Shown in pieces: positions 6,677 to 14,298 of a stretch of DNA of 20,882 nt. Positions within the stretch are counted from its first letter, which is position 1. Each line of letters starts with the position of its first letter. Below the pieces are notes generated by a model. That model saw only the letters and a list, made by a program, of their open reading frames with translations, was not told the origin of the DNA and did not search any database. Origin of the DNA: Gammaproteobacteria bacterium (GTDB taxonomy: Bacteria > Pseudomonadota > Gammaproteobacteria > Steroidobacterales > Steroidobacteraceae); contig JADLDF010000159.1 of NCBI GenBank assembly GCA_020846815.1, forward strand, positions 1 to 20,882, in the 5' to 3' direction. The position numbers and the translations under genes are program-made.

Positions 6677-8155
6677 ATGACCAGAAACCAACCCGATCTC
6701 GTGCGCCGCCGTACTTCGGCCAGTCTGCTCGCCGGCGCGTTGCTCGGGCTCGGCGGCGGCCGCGTGCAGGCGGCGGAAACGCCGCCGCCGCGACGCCTGC
6801 CGACGACGCGCACCGATGTGCTGGTGATCGGCGCCGGCCTGTCCGGGCTCAACGCAGCGCTGATTCTCGAGGATCAGGGGCTGAGCGTCACGGTGCTCGA
6901 GGGTCGCGACCGCATCGGCGGCCGGCTGTTCACGCTCTCGGACCTGCCGGGCCGGCCCGAAGCCGGCGGCAACGGTATCGGCTGGTCCTATGCGCGGTTC
7001 CTCGACCTGGCGCGTCGGCTCGATGTGCGCATGGTACCCGAACGGCTGCGCACCGAGCCGCGCGAAAACATTGCGCTGCACGTGCGGGGCGAGTTCATTC
7101 CGCTGCCGCAATGGGAATCCCATCGGCTGAATCCGCACCCACCGGCGCTGCGCAAGCTCGGCCCCTGGCAGGTCATCTTCGGCTTCCTCAACGACCAGCT
7201 GCCGCAGCTGGAGCTCGACGGCTGGCAGAGCGGCGCACGCACCGACCTCGACGTGCCGGTGGCGGGTTATCTGCGCAATCTCGGGCTCGACGACGAGACC
7301 ATCCGTCTCGCCGACAAGTTCAGCTCCTACGGCACCAATCTGTGGCAGAGCTCGCTGCTGCAGCTGTGTCACGTGTTCGCGTTCGCACGCGTCTCGGCCC
7401 GCATCGGCGAGGGTCGCGGCGGACTGATGAGCGTCGAGGGCGGCAACCAGCGCATGCCCGAGGCCATGGCGGGTGCGGTGAAAGGCGATGTGCTGCTCGG
7501 GCGTGCGGTCGAAGGCGTGCAACTGCACGATGACGGCGTCGAGGTGCGCTGTGCCGACGGCAGCCGGCACAGCGCCCGCTTCCTGGTGATGTCGGCGCCG
7601 TTTTCGGCGCTGCGGCTGATCGACCTTCAGCCCGCCTTCCGCGGCGTACAGGCCGAGGCGGTCGCGACCCTGCCCTACCACGCCGCCTTCCAGGTGCACT
7701 TCGCGATCGAGAAGCCGTTCTGGGAACGCGACGGCCTGCCGCCCTCGTTCTGGTCCGACGGGCCGGTCGAGCGCTTCAACGCCCTGAACTACGGCCCGAA
7801 CGATTCGATCTCGTCATTCATGCACTATTCGAACGGCGACAGCACCGCGCGCTTCGATCGCATGACGCCTGCCGATGCGGCGCGGGCCGTGCTCGATGAG
7901 GTCGAACGGATCCGTCCCGCAGCGAAGGGCGCGCTGCGCATCCTGCAGGCGCACTCCTGGCAGCAGACGCCGTTTTCCGGCGGAGCGTATGCATCCTGGG
8001 CGCCGGGCCAGATTCCGCGCTTCGCCAGGGCCATGCGCGAGCCGTACGGACGCATGCATCTGTGCGGCGAGCACACCAGCGTGCTCGCCCGCGGCATGGA
8101 AGGCGCACTCGAATCCGGTGAGCGCGTGGCGCTGGAGATTCTGCAGCGCGCCTGA
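6677..8155 (+). CDS. FAD-dependent amine oxidase family protein 1, exported
   Basis: The product is 492 residues from the ATG at 6677, which has GAGG 7 bases upstream; an ATG at 6671 is only one base from that motif. A leader with RRRTSASLLAGALLGLGGG precedes the Rossmann FAD motif VLVIGAGLSGLNAALILEDQ, then LEGRDRIGGR, and the C-terminal FAD contact HLCGEHTSVLARGMEGALES. This is the flavin-containing amine oxidase superfamily. The covalent-FAD cysteine of monoamine oxidases is absent (SGGAYA). The lysine that normally sits near flavin N5 eight residues before the PFW triad is glutamine (codon 7691-7693, FQVHFAIEKPFW). The substrate may therefore not be a simple amine. It is divergent from DUF1838-A. 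Confidence 0.88.
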   Translation: MTRNQPDLVRRRTSASLLAGALLGLGGGRVQAAETPPPRRLPTTRTDVLVIGAGLSGLNAALILEDQGLSVTVLEGRDRIGGRLFTLSDLPGRPEAGGNGIGWSYARFLDLARRLDVRMVPERLRTEPRENIALHVRGEFIPLPQWESHRLNPHPPALRKLGPWQVIFGFLNDQLPQLELDGWQSGARTDLDVPVAGYLRNLGLDDETIRLADKFSSYGTNLWQSSLLQLCHVFAFARVSARIGEGRGGLMSVEGGNQRMPEAMAGAVKGDVLLGRAVEGVQLHDDGVEVRCADGSRHSARFLVMSAPFSALRLIDLQPAFRGVQAEAVATLPYHAAFQVHFAIEKPFWERDGLPPSFWSDGPVERFNALNYGPNDSISSFMHYSNGDSTARFDRMTPADAARAVLDEVERIRPAAKGALRILQAHSWQQTPFSGGAYASWAPGQIPRFARAMREPYGRMHLCGEHTSVLARGMEGALESGERVALEILQRA

Positions 8156-8161
8156 TTCGGG

Positions 8162-8182
8162 CACCGGCCTCCGGGGCCGGTG
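8162..8182. terminator. GC hairpin between convergent amine-oxidase genes
   Basis: CACCGGCC (8162-8169) and GGCCGGTG (8175-8182) form a perfect 8-bp stem with a TCCGG loop, 6 bases after amine oxidase 1 stops and 9 bases beyond the stop of the convergent broken copy. It could act in both directions. No T-run follows on either strand. Confidence 0.5.
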
Positions 8183-8191
8183 TCGGGGTTG

Positions 8192-9086
8192 CTACAGCGT
8201 TGCCAGGATCTCGAGCGCCGCCCGTTCGCCGGATTCCATCGCGCCCTCCATGCCCCGGTGCAGTGTTGCGGTGTGTTCTCCGGCGAAATGGATGCGACCG
8301 TGCGGCCGGGACATCGCCTGCGGGAAGCGCAGCGGCATGCCGGGCTTCCAGTAGGCGTAGGAGCCGCCGAAGAACGGGTCGTTCTGGTTGGAGTGGACGC
8401 GGATCGCGCGCAGCTGGCCCTGGGTGGACGGCCGCAGTCGCGCGAGGTGGGCGCGCACATATGCATCGGCGTCGGCCGGCGTCATGCGATCGAGGTACTG
8501 CGCCTGCAGCCCGTTGACATAGACCAGCAGGCAGGCGGGCGCGCCATGGTGTCAGCGCCTTGAGCGGCGGCGGATGCGGATTCAGCCGATGGGTGGGCCA
8601 GTCTTCGAGGCGCAGCGTTTCGCCGCGGATGTTCATCGCGAGTTCGGCATCGTCTGCCTGGGTGCGCGGGCGCGGCCGCCGCTGCTCGACCCCGAGCTCG
8701 CGCAGCAGGTCGAGGCAGCGCGCGTAGCGCGGTCCGAACACCTCGCCGCCGGCCTCTGGCCGACCGGGGAGATCGTGCAGCGTATAGACACGTCCGCCGG
8801 TACGGTCGCGCCCTTCGAGCAGAGTGACCCGGACGCCTTCACGCTCCAGCAGTCGTGCGCAATAAAGTCCTGACAACCCCGCACCGACGATTGCAATGCC
8901 CAACGAGCGACCCGTGCCGGTGCGCCGCGGCTGTGCGGCGAGGGCGGCCAGCGGGGAGGCGCCGAGCAGGCGCAGGCTGTCGCGCCGGGTCCAGCCGGCC
9001 GCAAGCCGCGCCGGCGGCAGGGACGCGAGGTTCGCGGTCGTCGCGGCGGGCATATTTGACGAGGGTGGCCGTGGCGTAGTCGGCAT
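8192..9086 (-). pseudogene. FAD-dependent amine oxidase 2, broken by an internal deletion and frameshift
   Basis: The N-terminal frame from about 9086 gives a Tat-like leader (WTRRDSLRLLGASPLAALAA), the FAD motif IAIVGAGLSGLYCARLLERE, LEGRDRTGGRVYTLHDLPGR, and reads to HRLNPHPPPLKALTPW near 8544. The homologous C-terminal end lies in another reverse frame (8192 to about 8551): VYVNGLQAQYLDRMTPADAD, FFGGSYAYWKPG and HFAGEHTATLHRGMEGAMES, ending at a TAG. Compared with amine oxidase 1, roughly 215-220 middle residues (about 650 bp) are missing, and the parts are out of frame. The missing part covers much of the substrate domain. Both remaining parts keep good family motifs, so the loss looks recent. 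The start is uncertain; 9053 is an alternative and neither has a Shine-Dalgarno. Confidence 0.85.
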
Positions 9087-9102
9087 GGGAGATCTGCGGT
9101 AT

Positions 9103-9118
9103 GCGGATTCGAATCCGC
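9103..9118. promoter_or_regulatory. 16-bp perfect palindrome in the divergent promoter region
   Basis: GCGGATTCGAATCCGC reads the same on both strands. It lies 16 bases upstream of the broken amine oxidase start and 73 bases upstream of receptor 1, a good place for a dimeric regulator's operator. A weak -10-like TAAGAT follows at about 9144. It resembles the T-arm of a tRNA, but the stem and loop spacing do not fit one. Confidence 0.45.
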
Positions 9119-9191
9119 GGCGGAAGGATCGGAGGAGAATGGTAAGATCGCGGCCCACAATTCTTGCAGGCCGATCGTTCAGGAAGGTTGT

Positions 9192-11711
9192 ATGTCAGTA
9201 CCGGTTCGCGTCAAGCCCGTTGCCAGTCTGCTTCATGTATTGCGTGGCTCAGCCTGCGCGCTCGCCTGCCTGAGCAGTGCGCCGCTGTTTGCACAGGGTG
9301 CGCCGGATGCGCCGGTTGCGGCCGACGAGCCGCTGCAGGAAGTTGTCGTGACCGCTCGTGGTCGCGAGGAGGATCTGCAGGAGGTGCCGATCGCGATCAC
9401 GGTGCTCTCCACCGACGATCTGCAGGCGCGCACCATCGTCGATGTCCGCGACGTCGTGGCGTTCACGCCTTCGATGACGTTCTACTCCGGTTCCGGTCGG
9501 GCGGATCTGTCGGCACTGGTCGTGCGCGGCCTCTCACCGCAGACTTCGGACGAGCGCTACCAGGGCCTGTCGATTTTCGTCGATGGCATCTACATCAGCG
9601 GCCAGCTCGCCGGCATCGATCTTTCGCAGCTCGAGCGCGTCGAGATCATGAAGGGCCCGCAGAGTGCCAAGTACGGCCGAGCGACTTATTCGGGGGCGAT
9701 CGACTACATCACGCGGACGCCGCGCAGCGACCAGCTCGAGGGCAATCTGCGCGTGCGCTACGGCGATCAGAGCGGCCAGGGTAGCGCGGCGAACCGCTAC
9801 TACGCTGGCGATATAAGCTTCCCGATCCTCAGCGATCGTCTCTGGGGTTCGATCAATGCCTCGTTCAACCGTGTCGGTGGGCTCTACCCCAACCGCGGTC
9901 GCGACGGCGGCGTGGTCGGCGAGGAGAAAACCGACAGCTATGGCGCGACCTTGTTCGCGCGGTTCACCGACGACGCCTCGCTGAAGTTGCGCTATGCGGT
10001 CGATCTCGAAGACGACGGCACTGCGCTTTCTACGGTCGTGCAGCCGACGGACTGGGGCGGCCGACCCTACTCGGTCCCTGGTCTCTACACCCTCACTGCC
10101 GTCAGTCCGAACACGCCGGGCTGTCCGGCGGCCTGCGCCGGTCCCGGCACGGTCTGGATCGACGGCGACATCCCCAACATCGGCGCCGGTCTTACCGGCA
10201 CCGACGTGACTTCCATCTTCCCGGTGGGCTATCTGCCGGCCGAATACGACGACTACGGCGGCCGCAACCGCAAGCGCCAGTTCGCCTCGCTGCTGTACGA
10301 GCAGGCGTTCGCGGGATTGCAGTTCAGTTATCGCGCAGGTTGGTACGAACAGGAGTACTGGGCGCTCGACGACTTCCGTCGGCGCGCCATCGCCAATGAT
10401 CCAATCTGGGGGCCGCTCGGAGTCACGGGTGGCGCCAAGGTCGGCGGCTTCGTCCCGGCCTTTGAGGAGCTGTTCCGCAACCAGAGCCACCAGCTGCGCC
10501 TTGCCTCCGGCGATGAGCAGCGACTGCGCTGGTCCCTGGGCCTGTACTGGTTCGATGAAAAGAACCGCAACCGCGGCGTCATCGCGCCCACCTCCCTGGT
10601 CAATCCGGGTCCCACAGTGGTGCGTCAGTCGCGCGGTCTCGAGCGCTTCGAGAACGAAGCGGTGTTCGGCGACCTCGCCTTCGACGTCACCGATCGTCTG
10701 ACGCTCTCAGTTGAGGGTCGCTATCAGCAGGAGACGGTGTTCTACGACGCCTGCACCACCTGCATCACTCCCAATCCCGCCGATCGTTCGGCGAAGGCCT
10801 CGGACTTCCTGCCGCGTGTGACCGCGCAGTTTGCGTTCACTCCCGACATCAACGGCTATGTCTACTGGTCGGAGGGCGTGAAGAGTGGCCGCTACAACAC
10901 CTCGGCGGCCGCGTTCAACTTCGCTTTCGTGGACCCTGAGCAGCTCGAGAACCTCGAGATCGGCCTCAAGTCGACCTTGTTCGACCGCCGATTGGTGCTG
11001 AACGTCGCACTGTTCTCCCAGAAGGTCACGGATCAGCAGTTGCTGGTGCAGATCCCGAACCCGCTCTGCACCTTCAACCCGGCCACCGGCGCTATCACGG
11101 GCTGCCCGCCCGGCGCCTTCTCGACACTTGCCGGCGTGCAAACCGTGGGCGACTCGGACGTCTGGGGTAGTGAAGTCGAGGGTCGTTTCCAGGCCACCGA
11201 CCGTTTCGCGCTCACTTTCGGCGTCGGCTACGCGGACCACGAGTTCGCCGATGCCATCGGCCCGTTCCGCAACACCGATCCGCAGCTGTTCCTGCCCGGC
11301 GAGACGCTGAAGGGCAAGACTTCGGTCAATACGCCGCGCGTGACCGGCAATCTGTCGGGCGAGTACCGGCTGCCGCTGAGCGGCGGTCGCTTCGATCTCG
11401 CGCTGCGCGCCGATGCCCTGTACACCGGCAAGCGCTATGTCGATCTCGCGAATCGCGCCTCCATCGAGGCCGTGACGCGCTTCAACGCGCGCGCGACCCT
11501 CACGGGCGGCGACGGTCGCTGGAGTCTGAGCCTGTTCGGCAAGGACATCACCGACGAGGACACCCTGCTCGGTGCCGGCCTCACCGGTTCGAGCACCTGC
11601 TACTACCCCGAGACCCCGCTGCCGGTGGCCGCGCGCGCGAGCCAGCTCTGCCAGTTCGTGGCCATTCCGCGCGGCCGCGAGATCGGGCTCGAGCTGGGAT
11701 ACCGGTTTTGA
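9192..11711 (+). CDS. TonB-dependent outer-membrane receptor 1
   Basis: The product is 839 residues. The ATG at 9192 follows AGGAAGG (9181-9187). A signal peptide ends near LFAQGA (residue 36). The TonB box EVVVTA is at residues 50-55, and the plug domain follows with VVAFTPSMTF, LVVRGLSPQ, IFVDGIYISG and the RVEIMKGPQSAKYGRATYSG block. The rest is a 22-strand barrel type ending in ELGYRF, with the terminal phenylalanine needed for barrel assembly. A loop after the early strands contains the cysteine pair CPAAC. Such receptors take up large or scarce ligands using TonB energy; the ligand is not readable. It heads an operon with amine oxidase 3 and the CpcT-like gene. Confidence 0.95.
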   Translation: MSVPVRVKPVASLLHVLRGSACALACLSSAPLFAQGAPDAPVAADEPLQEVVVTARGREEDLQEVPIAITVLSTDDLQARTIVDVRDVVAFTPSMTFYSGSGRADLSALVVRGLSPQTSDERYQGLSIFVDGIYISGQLAGIDLSQLERVEIMKGPQSAKYGRATYSGAIDYITRTPRSDQLEGNLRVRYGDQSGQGSAANRYYAGDISFPILSDRLWGSINASFNRVGGLYPNRGRDGGVVGEEKTDSYGATLFARFTDDASLKLRYAVDLEDDGTALSTVVQPTDWGGRPYSVPGLYTLTAVSPNTPGCPAACAGPGTVWIDGDIPNIGAGLTGTDVTSIFPVGYLPAEYDDYGGRNRKRQFASLLYEQAFAGLQFSYRAGWYEQEYWALDDFRRRAIANDPIWGPLGVTGGAKVGGFVPAFEELFRNQSHQLRLASGDEQRLRWSLGLYWFDEKNRNRGVIAPTSLVNPGPTVVRQSRGLERFENEAVFGDLAFDVTDRLTLSVEGRYQQETVFYDACTTCITPNPADRSAKASDFLPRVTAQFAFTPDINGYVYWSEGVKSGRYNTSAAAFNFAFVDPEQLENLEIGLKSTLFDRRLVLNVALFSQKVTDQQLLVQIPNPLCTFNPATGAITGCPPGAFSTLAGVQTVGDSDVWGSEVEGRFQATDRFALTFGVGYADHEFADAIGPFRNTDPQLFLPGETLKGKTSVNTPRVTGNLSGEYRLPLSGGRFDLALRADALYTGKRYVDLANRASIEAVTRFNARATLTGGDGRWSLSLFGKDITDEDTLLGAGLTGSSTCYYPETPLPVAARASQLCQFVAIPRGREIGLELGYRF

Positions 11712-13153
11712 AGCGACCGATCTCCCGGCGCGGCGCACTGCGGCTGCTCGGCGGCGCGGGCGCCGCCGGTGTCGCGGCGCCGCTGCATGCGGCGCCCGCA
11801 CGGCCGCTCGATGCCATCGTCGTCGGCGCGGGCCTGTCGGGGCTGTATGCAGCCATGCTGCTCGAAGAGCAGGGGCTCGAAGTGCAGGTGCTCGAGGGGC
11901 GGCGCCGCGTCGGCGGGCGCGTCTACACGCTGATGTCCGTTCCGGGTGGCGTCGAGGCTGGCGGTGAAGTGATCGGCGCGAGCTACGCGCGCATGATCGA
12001 CGCCGCGCGCCGGCTGAAGCTCGAACTGCATGTGCCGAAATGGCTCGCACCGCCGTCCGACTGGATGTATCACATCGGCGGCAAGGCGATCCTCAAGGAC
12101 GACTGGGCATCGAGCCCGCTCAATCCGTTGCAGGGCGACGACCGGCGCATCCTGCCGCACCAGCTGTTGCAGACCCTGATGTACCGCGATGCGCCCCTGC
12201 GCGGCCGCTCGCTCGATGCCTGGCTGACGCCGGAGTTCGCGCGCTGGGATATTCCGGCCGACGAATACCTGCGCGCCAAGGGCTATTCGGAAGACGCGAT
12301 CCGGCTCGCCGGCGTGGTCGTGCACACCGACCGCCTCGCCAACACCTCGGCGCTGCACGAAATGCGGCGTTATCACGTCGGTGACGCGAGCCGCGGCAAC
12401 CTCACGCCGGGGCAACCCGAGGGGTTGCAGGTGCGCGGCGGCAACTCGCTGCTGCCGGAAGCGATGGCGCGTTCGCTGCGCCGGCCGGTGCAGCTCGGCA
12501 AGGCCGTCTGGGGCATCGAGAGCCAGCGCGACGGCGTGGTGGTGCGCTGCACCGACGATACCGAGCTGCGGGCGCGCTTCGCCGTGGTGTCCATGCCGAT
12601 GCCACGCCTGCGCGACGTGCTGTTCGAGCCGGCGCTGCCCGAGCCGCTGGCCTCGGCCGTGCGGGACATGGAATACGGCCTGTCGATCCAGGTGCACATG
12701 AGCCTGCGCGAACCGTACTGGGAAAAGGACGGGCTGCCGGCGGGCATGTGGACCGACACCGGCATCGAGCGTTTCACGCCGCTCGATCGCGGCCCCGACG
12801 GCGGCATCTCCTCGGTGATCGCGTTCGTGAACGGTGCGGAAGCGCGCCGTTTCGCGTTCATGGATGACCGCCAGTGTTTTGACTATGTCACCGCTGTCGC
12901 TGCCCGGATACGACCCGCCACCCGCGGCCAGTTCGAGCTGCTGACCATCCAGTCCTGCTCGCGCGATCCTTTCGGTGCCGGTGACTGGGTATTCTGGCAG
13001 CCGGGCCAGATCGTGAAATACGGCCGACACCTGCGCGACGGTCTGAAGAATGTCGCGTTCTGCGGCGAGCATACCGCCATCATGCAGCGTGGCATGGAAG
13101 CCGCTTTCGAGGCAGGCGAGCGTGCCGCGCTCGAAGTGCTGGAGCGTGCCTGA
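11708..13153 (+). CDS. FAD-dependent amine oxidase family protein 3, Tat-exported
   Basis: The product is 481 residues. The start is a TTG at 11708 overlapping the receptor stop (TTGA), which couples translation; no other start fits the leader. MKRPISRRGALRLLGG is a Tat leader (R7-R8). FAD motifs are IVVGAGLSGLYAAMLLEEQG, LEGRRRVGGRVYTL and the C-terminal FCGEHTAIMQRGMEAAFEAG. As in amine oxidase 1, the expected flavin-side lysine is glutamine (codon 12689-12691, IQVHMSLREPYW). The GGxY region near the C-terminus has become FGAGDWVFW, with no cysteine, so FAD is probably not covalently bound there. Translation in the receptor operon suggests it acts on the imported ligand. The activity itself is unknown. 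Confidence 0.9.
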   Translation: MKRPISRRGALRLLGGAGAAGVAAPLHAAPARPLDAIVVGAGLSGLYAAMLLEEQGLEVQVLEGRRRVGGRVYTLMSVPGGVEAGGEVIGASYARMIDAARRLKLELHVPKWLAPPSDWMYHIGGKAILKDDWASSPLNPLQGDDRRILPHQLLQTLMYRDAPLRGRSLDAWLTPEFARWDIPADEYLRAKGYSEDAIRLAGVVVHTDRLANTSALHEMRRYHVGDASRGNLTPGQPEGLQVRGGNSLLPEAMARSLRRPVQLGKAVWGIESQRDGVVVRCTDDTELRARFAVVSMPMPRLRDVLFEPALPEPLASAVRDMEYGLSIQVHMSLREPYWEKDGLPAGMWTDTGIERFTPLDRGPDGGISSVIAFVNGAEARRFAFMDDRQCFDYVTAVAARIRPATRGQFELLTIQSCSRDPFGAGDWVFWQPGQIVKYGRHLRDGLKNVAFCGEHTAIMQRGMEAAFEAGERAALEVLERA

Positions 13154-13160
13154 GCGGCTG

Positions 13161-14150
13161 ATGGCCCTGGTGTTCGCGGCCGTGCTGCTGGCGGCCGCGC
13201 CGGCTCGCGCCGCGAACGAACCGGACGATCCGAGCGCACGCGACCTGCAGCGTATCGTCGGCTGGTTCGGCGGCATCTGGGACAACTCCGAGCAGATCTG
13301 GTTCGAGACCGAAGGCCGCGCGCAGGTGCCCGTGCCGGAGCGGCACGAACGCGTGCACGCCACGCATCGCCGCGTCGATCTGCCATCGATCGGCCGATAC
13401 GTGTTCTATGTCGAGGAATACCGGGATGACGATCCCGCCAAGGTGTTCCGCCAGCGTCTGGTGGTGTTCGAGTCGGCGCGCGAACAGGGTGTGCGCATGC
13501 GCCTCGGCCTGTTTCGCGATGCCGCTGCGGTGCTCGGCGCCGCCAGCGATCCGGCCAGGCTCGCCGGCTTGCACCCCGAGGCGCTGATCTGGTTGCCCGG
13601 CTGCGAGGTGTACTGGCGCGCCGAGGGTGACCAGTATGTCGGCGGCATGCGCCCGAAGGCCTGCACCTTCGGCGAGGCTCGCGAGCAGCGCTGGTCACAG
13701 CACGATCTGCTGTTGTCGGCGACCAAGTACTGGCGCGTCGATCGCTCGTTCAATGTCCGCGACGGCAAACTCGCTGTCGGTCACCCTGGCGGCGTGCCCC
13801 ACAAGCTGGATCGCGCCAGACTGTTCGAATGCGAGGTGCGGCTGTTCGGCGGCAACTATCTCGCCGGCCAGGGCGCGAGCCCCAGCGACCGGATCCTCAC
13901 CGGCCAGCGTCTGCACAGCCAGGGCGGCACACTGCATGTCGAGAATCCAGCGGACGGGGCGCGGTGGCAGATCCGCCTGCGCGACAAGGAATATCCGTAC
14001 TACGAGCGCTGGTCCGATTTCATGTTCCTGTCGGTGCGACGGGCCGGCGAGCCGTCGATCGCCTTGTCGCTGCACGATCGGGATGCGAGGTTCCTCGGTG
14101 TCAACGTCGGCTGGATGAGCGTCGCCTGCGACCGCATCGATCCGCCCTGA
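13161..14150 (+). CDS. Secreted CpcT/CpeT-family (chromophore lyase-like) protein
   Basis: The product is 329 residues from the ATG at 13161, 7 bases after amine oxidase 3. A GTG at 13146 would add VPERL and give the leader a charged start, so the true start may overlap the upstream gene. The leader MALVFAAVLLAAAPARA is a signal peptide. The body resembles CpcT/CpeT: FGGIWDNSEQIWFE near residue 36, FYVEEYRDDDPAKVFRQRL, then WLPGCEVYWRAEGDQYVGGM. The conserved LPGC cysteine and the DLQRI...WDNSEQ start are the key match. Cyanobacterial CpcT/CpeT are cytoplasmic bilin lyases of about 200 residues; this one is secreted and has about 110 extra C-terminal residues. Its ligand is unknown; bilin binding is only a homology-based possibility. 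Confidence 0.78.
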   Translation: MALVFAAVLLAAAPARAANEPDDPSARDLQRIVGWFGGIWDNSEQIWFETEGRAQVPVPERHERVHATHRRVDLPSIGRYVFYVEEYRDDDPAKVFRQRLVVFESAREQGVRMRLGLFRDAAAVLGAASDPARLAGLHPEALIWLPGCEVYWRAEGDQYVGGMRPKACTFGEAREQRWSQHDLLLSATKYWRVDRSFNVRDGKLAVGHPGGVPHKLDRARLFECEVRLFGGNYLAGQGASPSDRILTGQRLHSQGGTLHVENPADGARWQIRLRDKEYPYYERWSDFMFLSVRRAGEPSIALSLHDRDARFLGVNVGWMSVACDRIDPP

Positions 14151-14152
14151 TC

Positions 14153-14275
14153 GTCCCGGCGCTGCGTCGCGATCGCGGCATCCCGGGACCGCAATAGCGA
14201 TCCCAGCCAACGTGGGACGTTGGGATTGCCCATCACCGGGCCGTACAGGCCGTCACCGGTCCGCATCACGGACCG
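14153..14275. terminator. Cluster of hairpins between convergent genes
   Basis: Between the CpcT-like stop and the LytTR regulator stop I see three inverted repeats: GTCCCGG/CCGGGAC (14153-14159 and 14183-14189, enclosing the palindrome CGCGATCGCG), CCAACG/CGTTGG with a TGGGA loop (14207-14223), and CGGTCCG/CGGACCG with a CATCA loop (14257-14275). The position suits termination from both sides, but none has a T-run. Confidence 0.45.
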
Positions 14276-14298
14276 TGGACATCGTCGCGCCGGGATTG

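Noticed and set aside
9101..9119. tRNA T-arm-like sequence (GGATTCGAATCC)
   Set aside because: With the loop TTCGAAT placed correctly, the flanking five-base stems do not pair, there is no acceptor stem or anticodon arm around it, and no CCA end. A palindromic operator is the simpler reading.
7818..9158. Single 446-codon reverse frame as one intact protein
   Set aside because: After about position 8544 the frame loses amine-oxidase similarity and turns Arg/Pro-rich, while the true C-terminal end appears in another frame; it is a broken gene.
10707..13363. Long reverse open frames (447 and 586 codons) opposite receptor 1, amine oxidase 3 and the CpcT-like gene
   Set aside because: The plus strand carries well-recognised proteins throughout; the reverse products have no recognisable domains.
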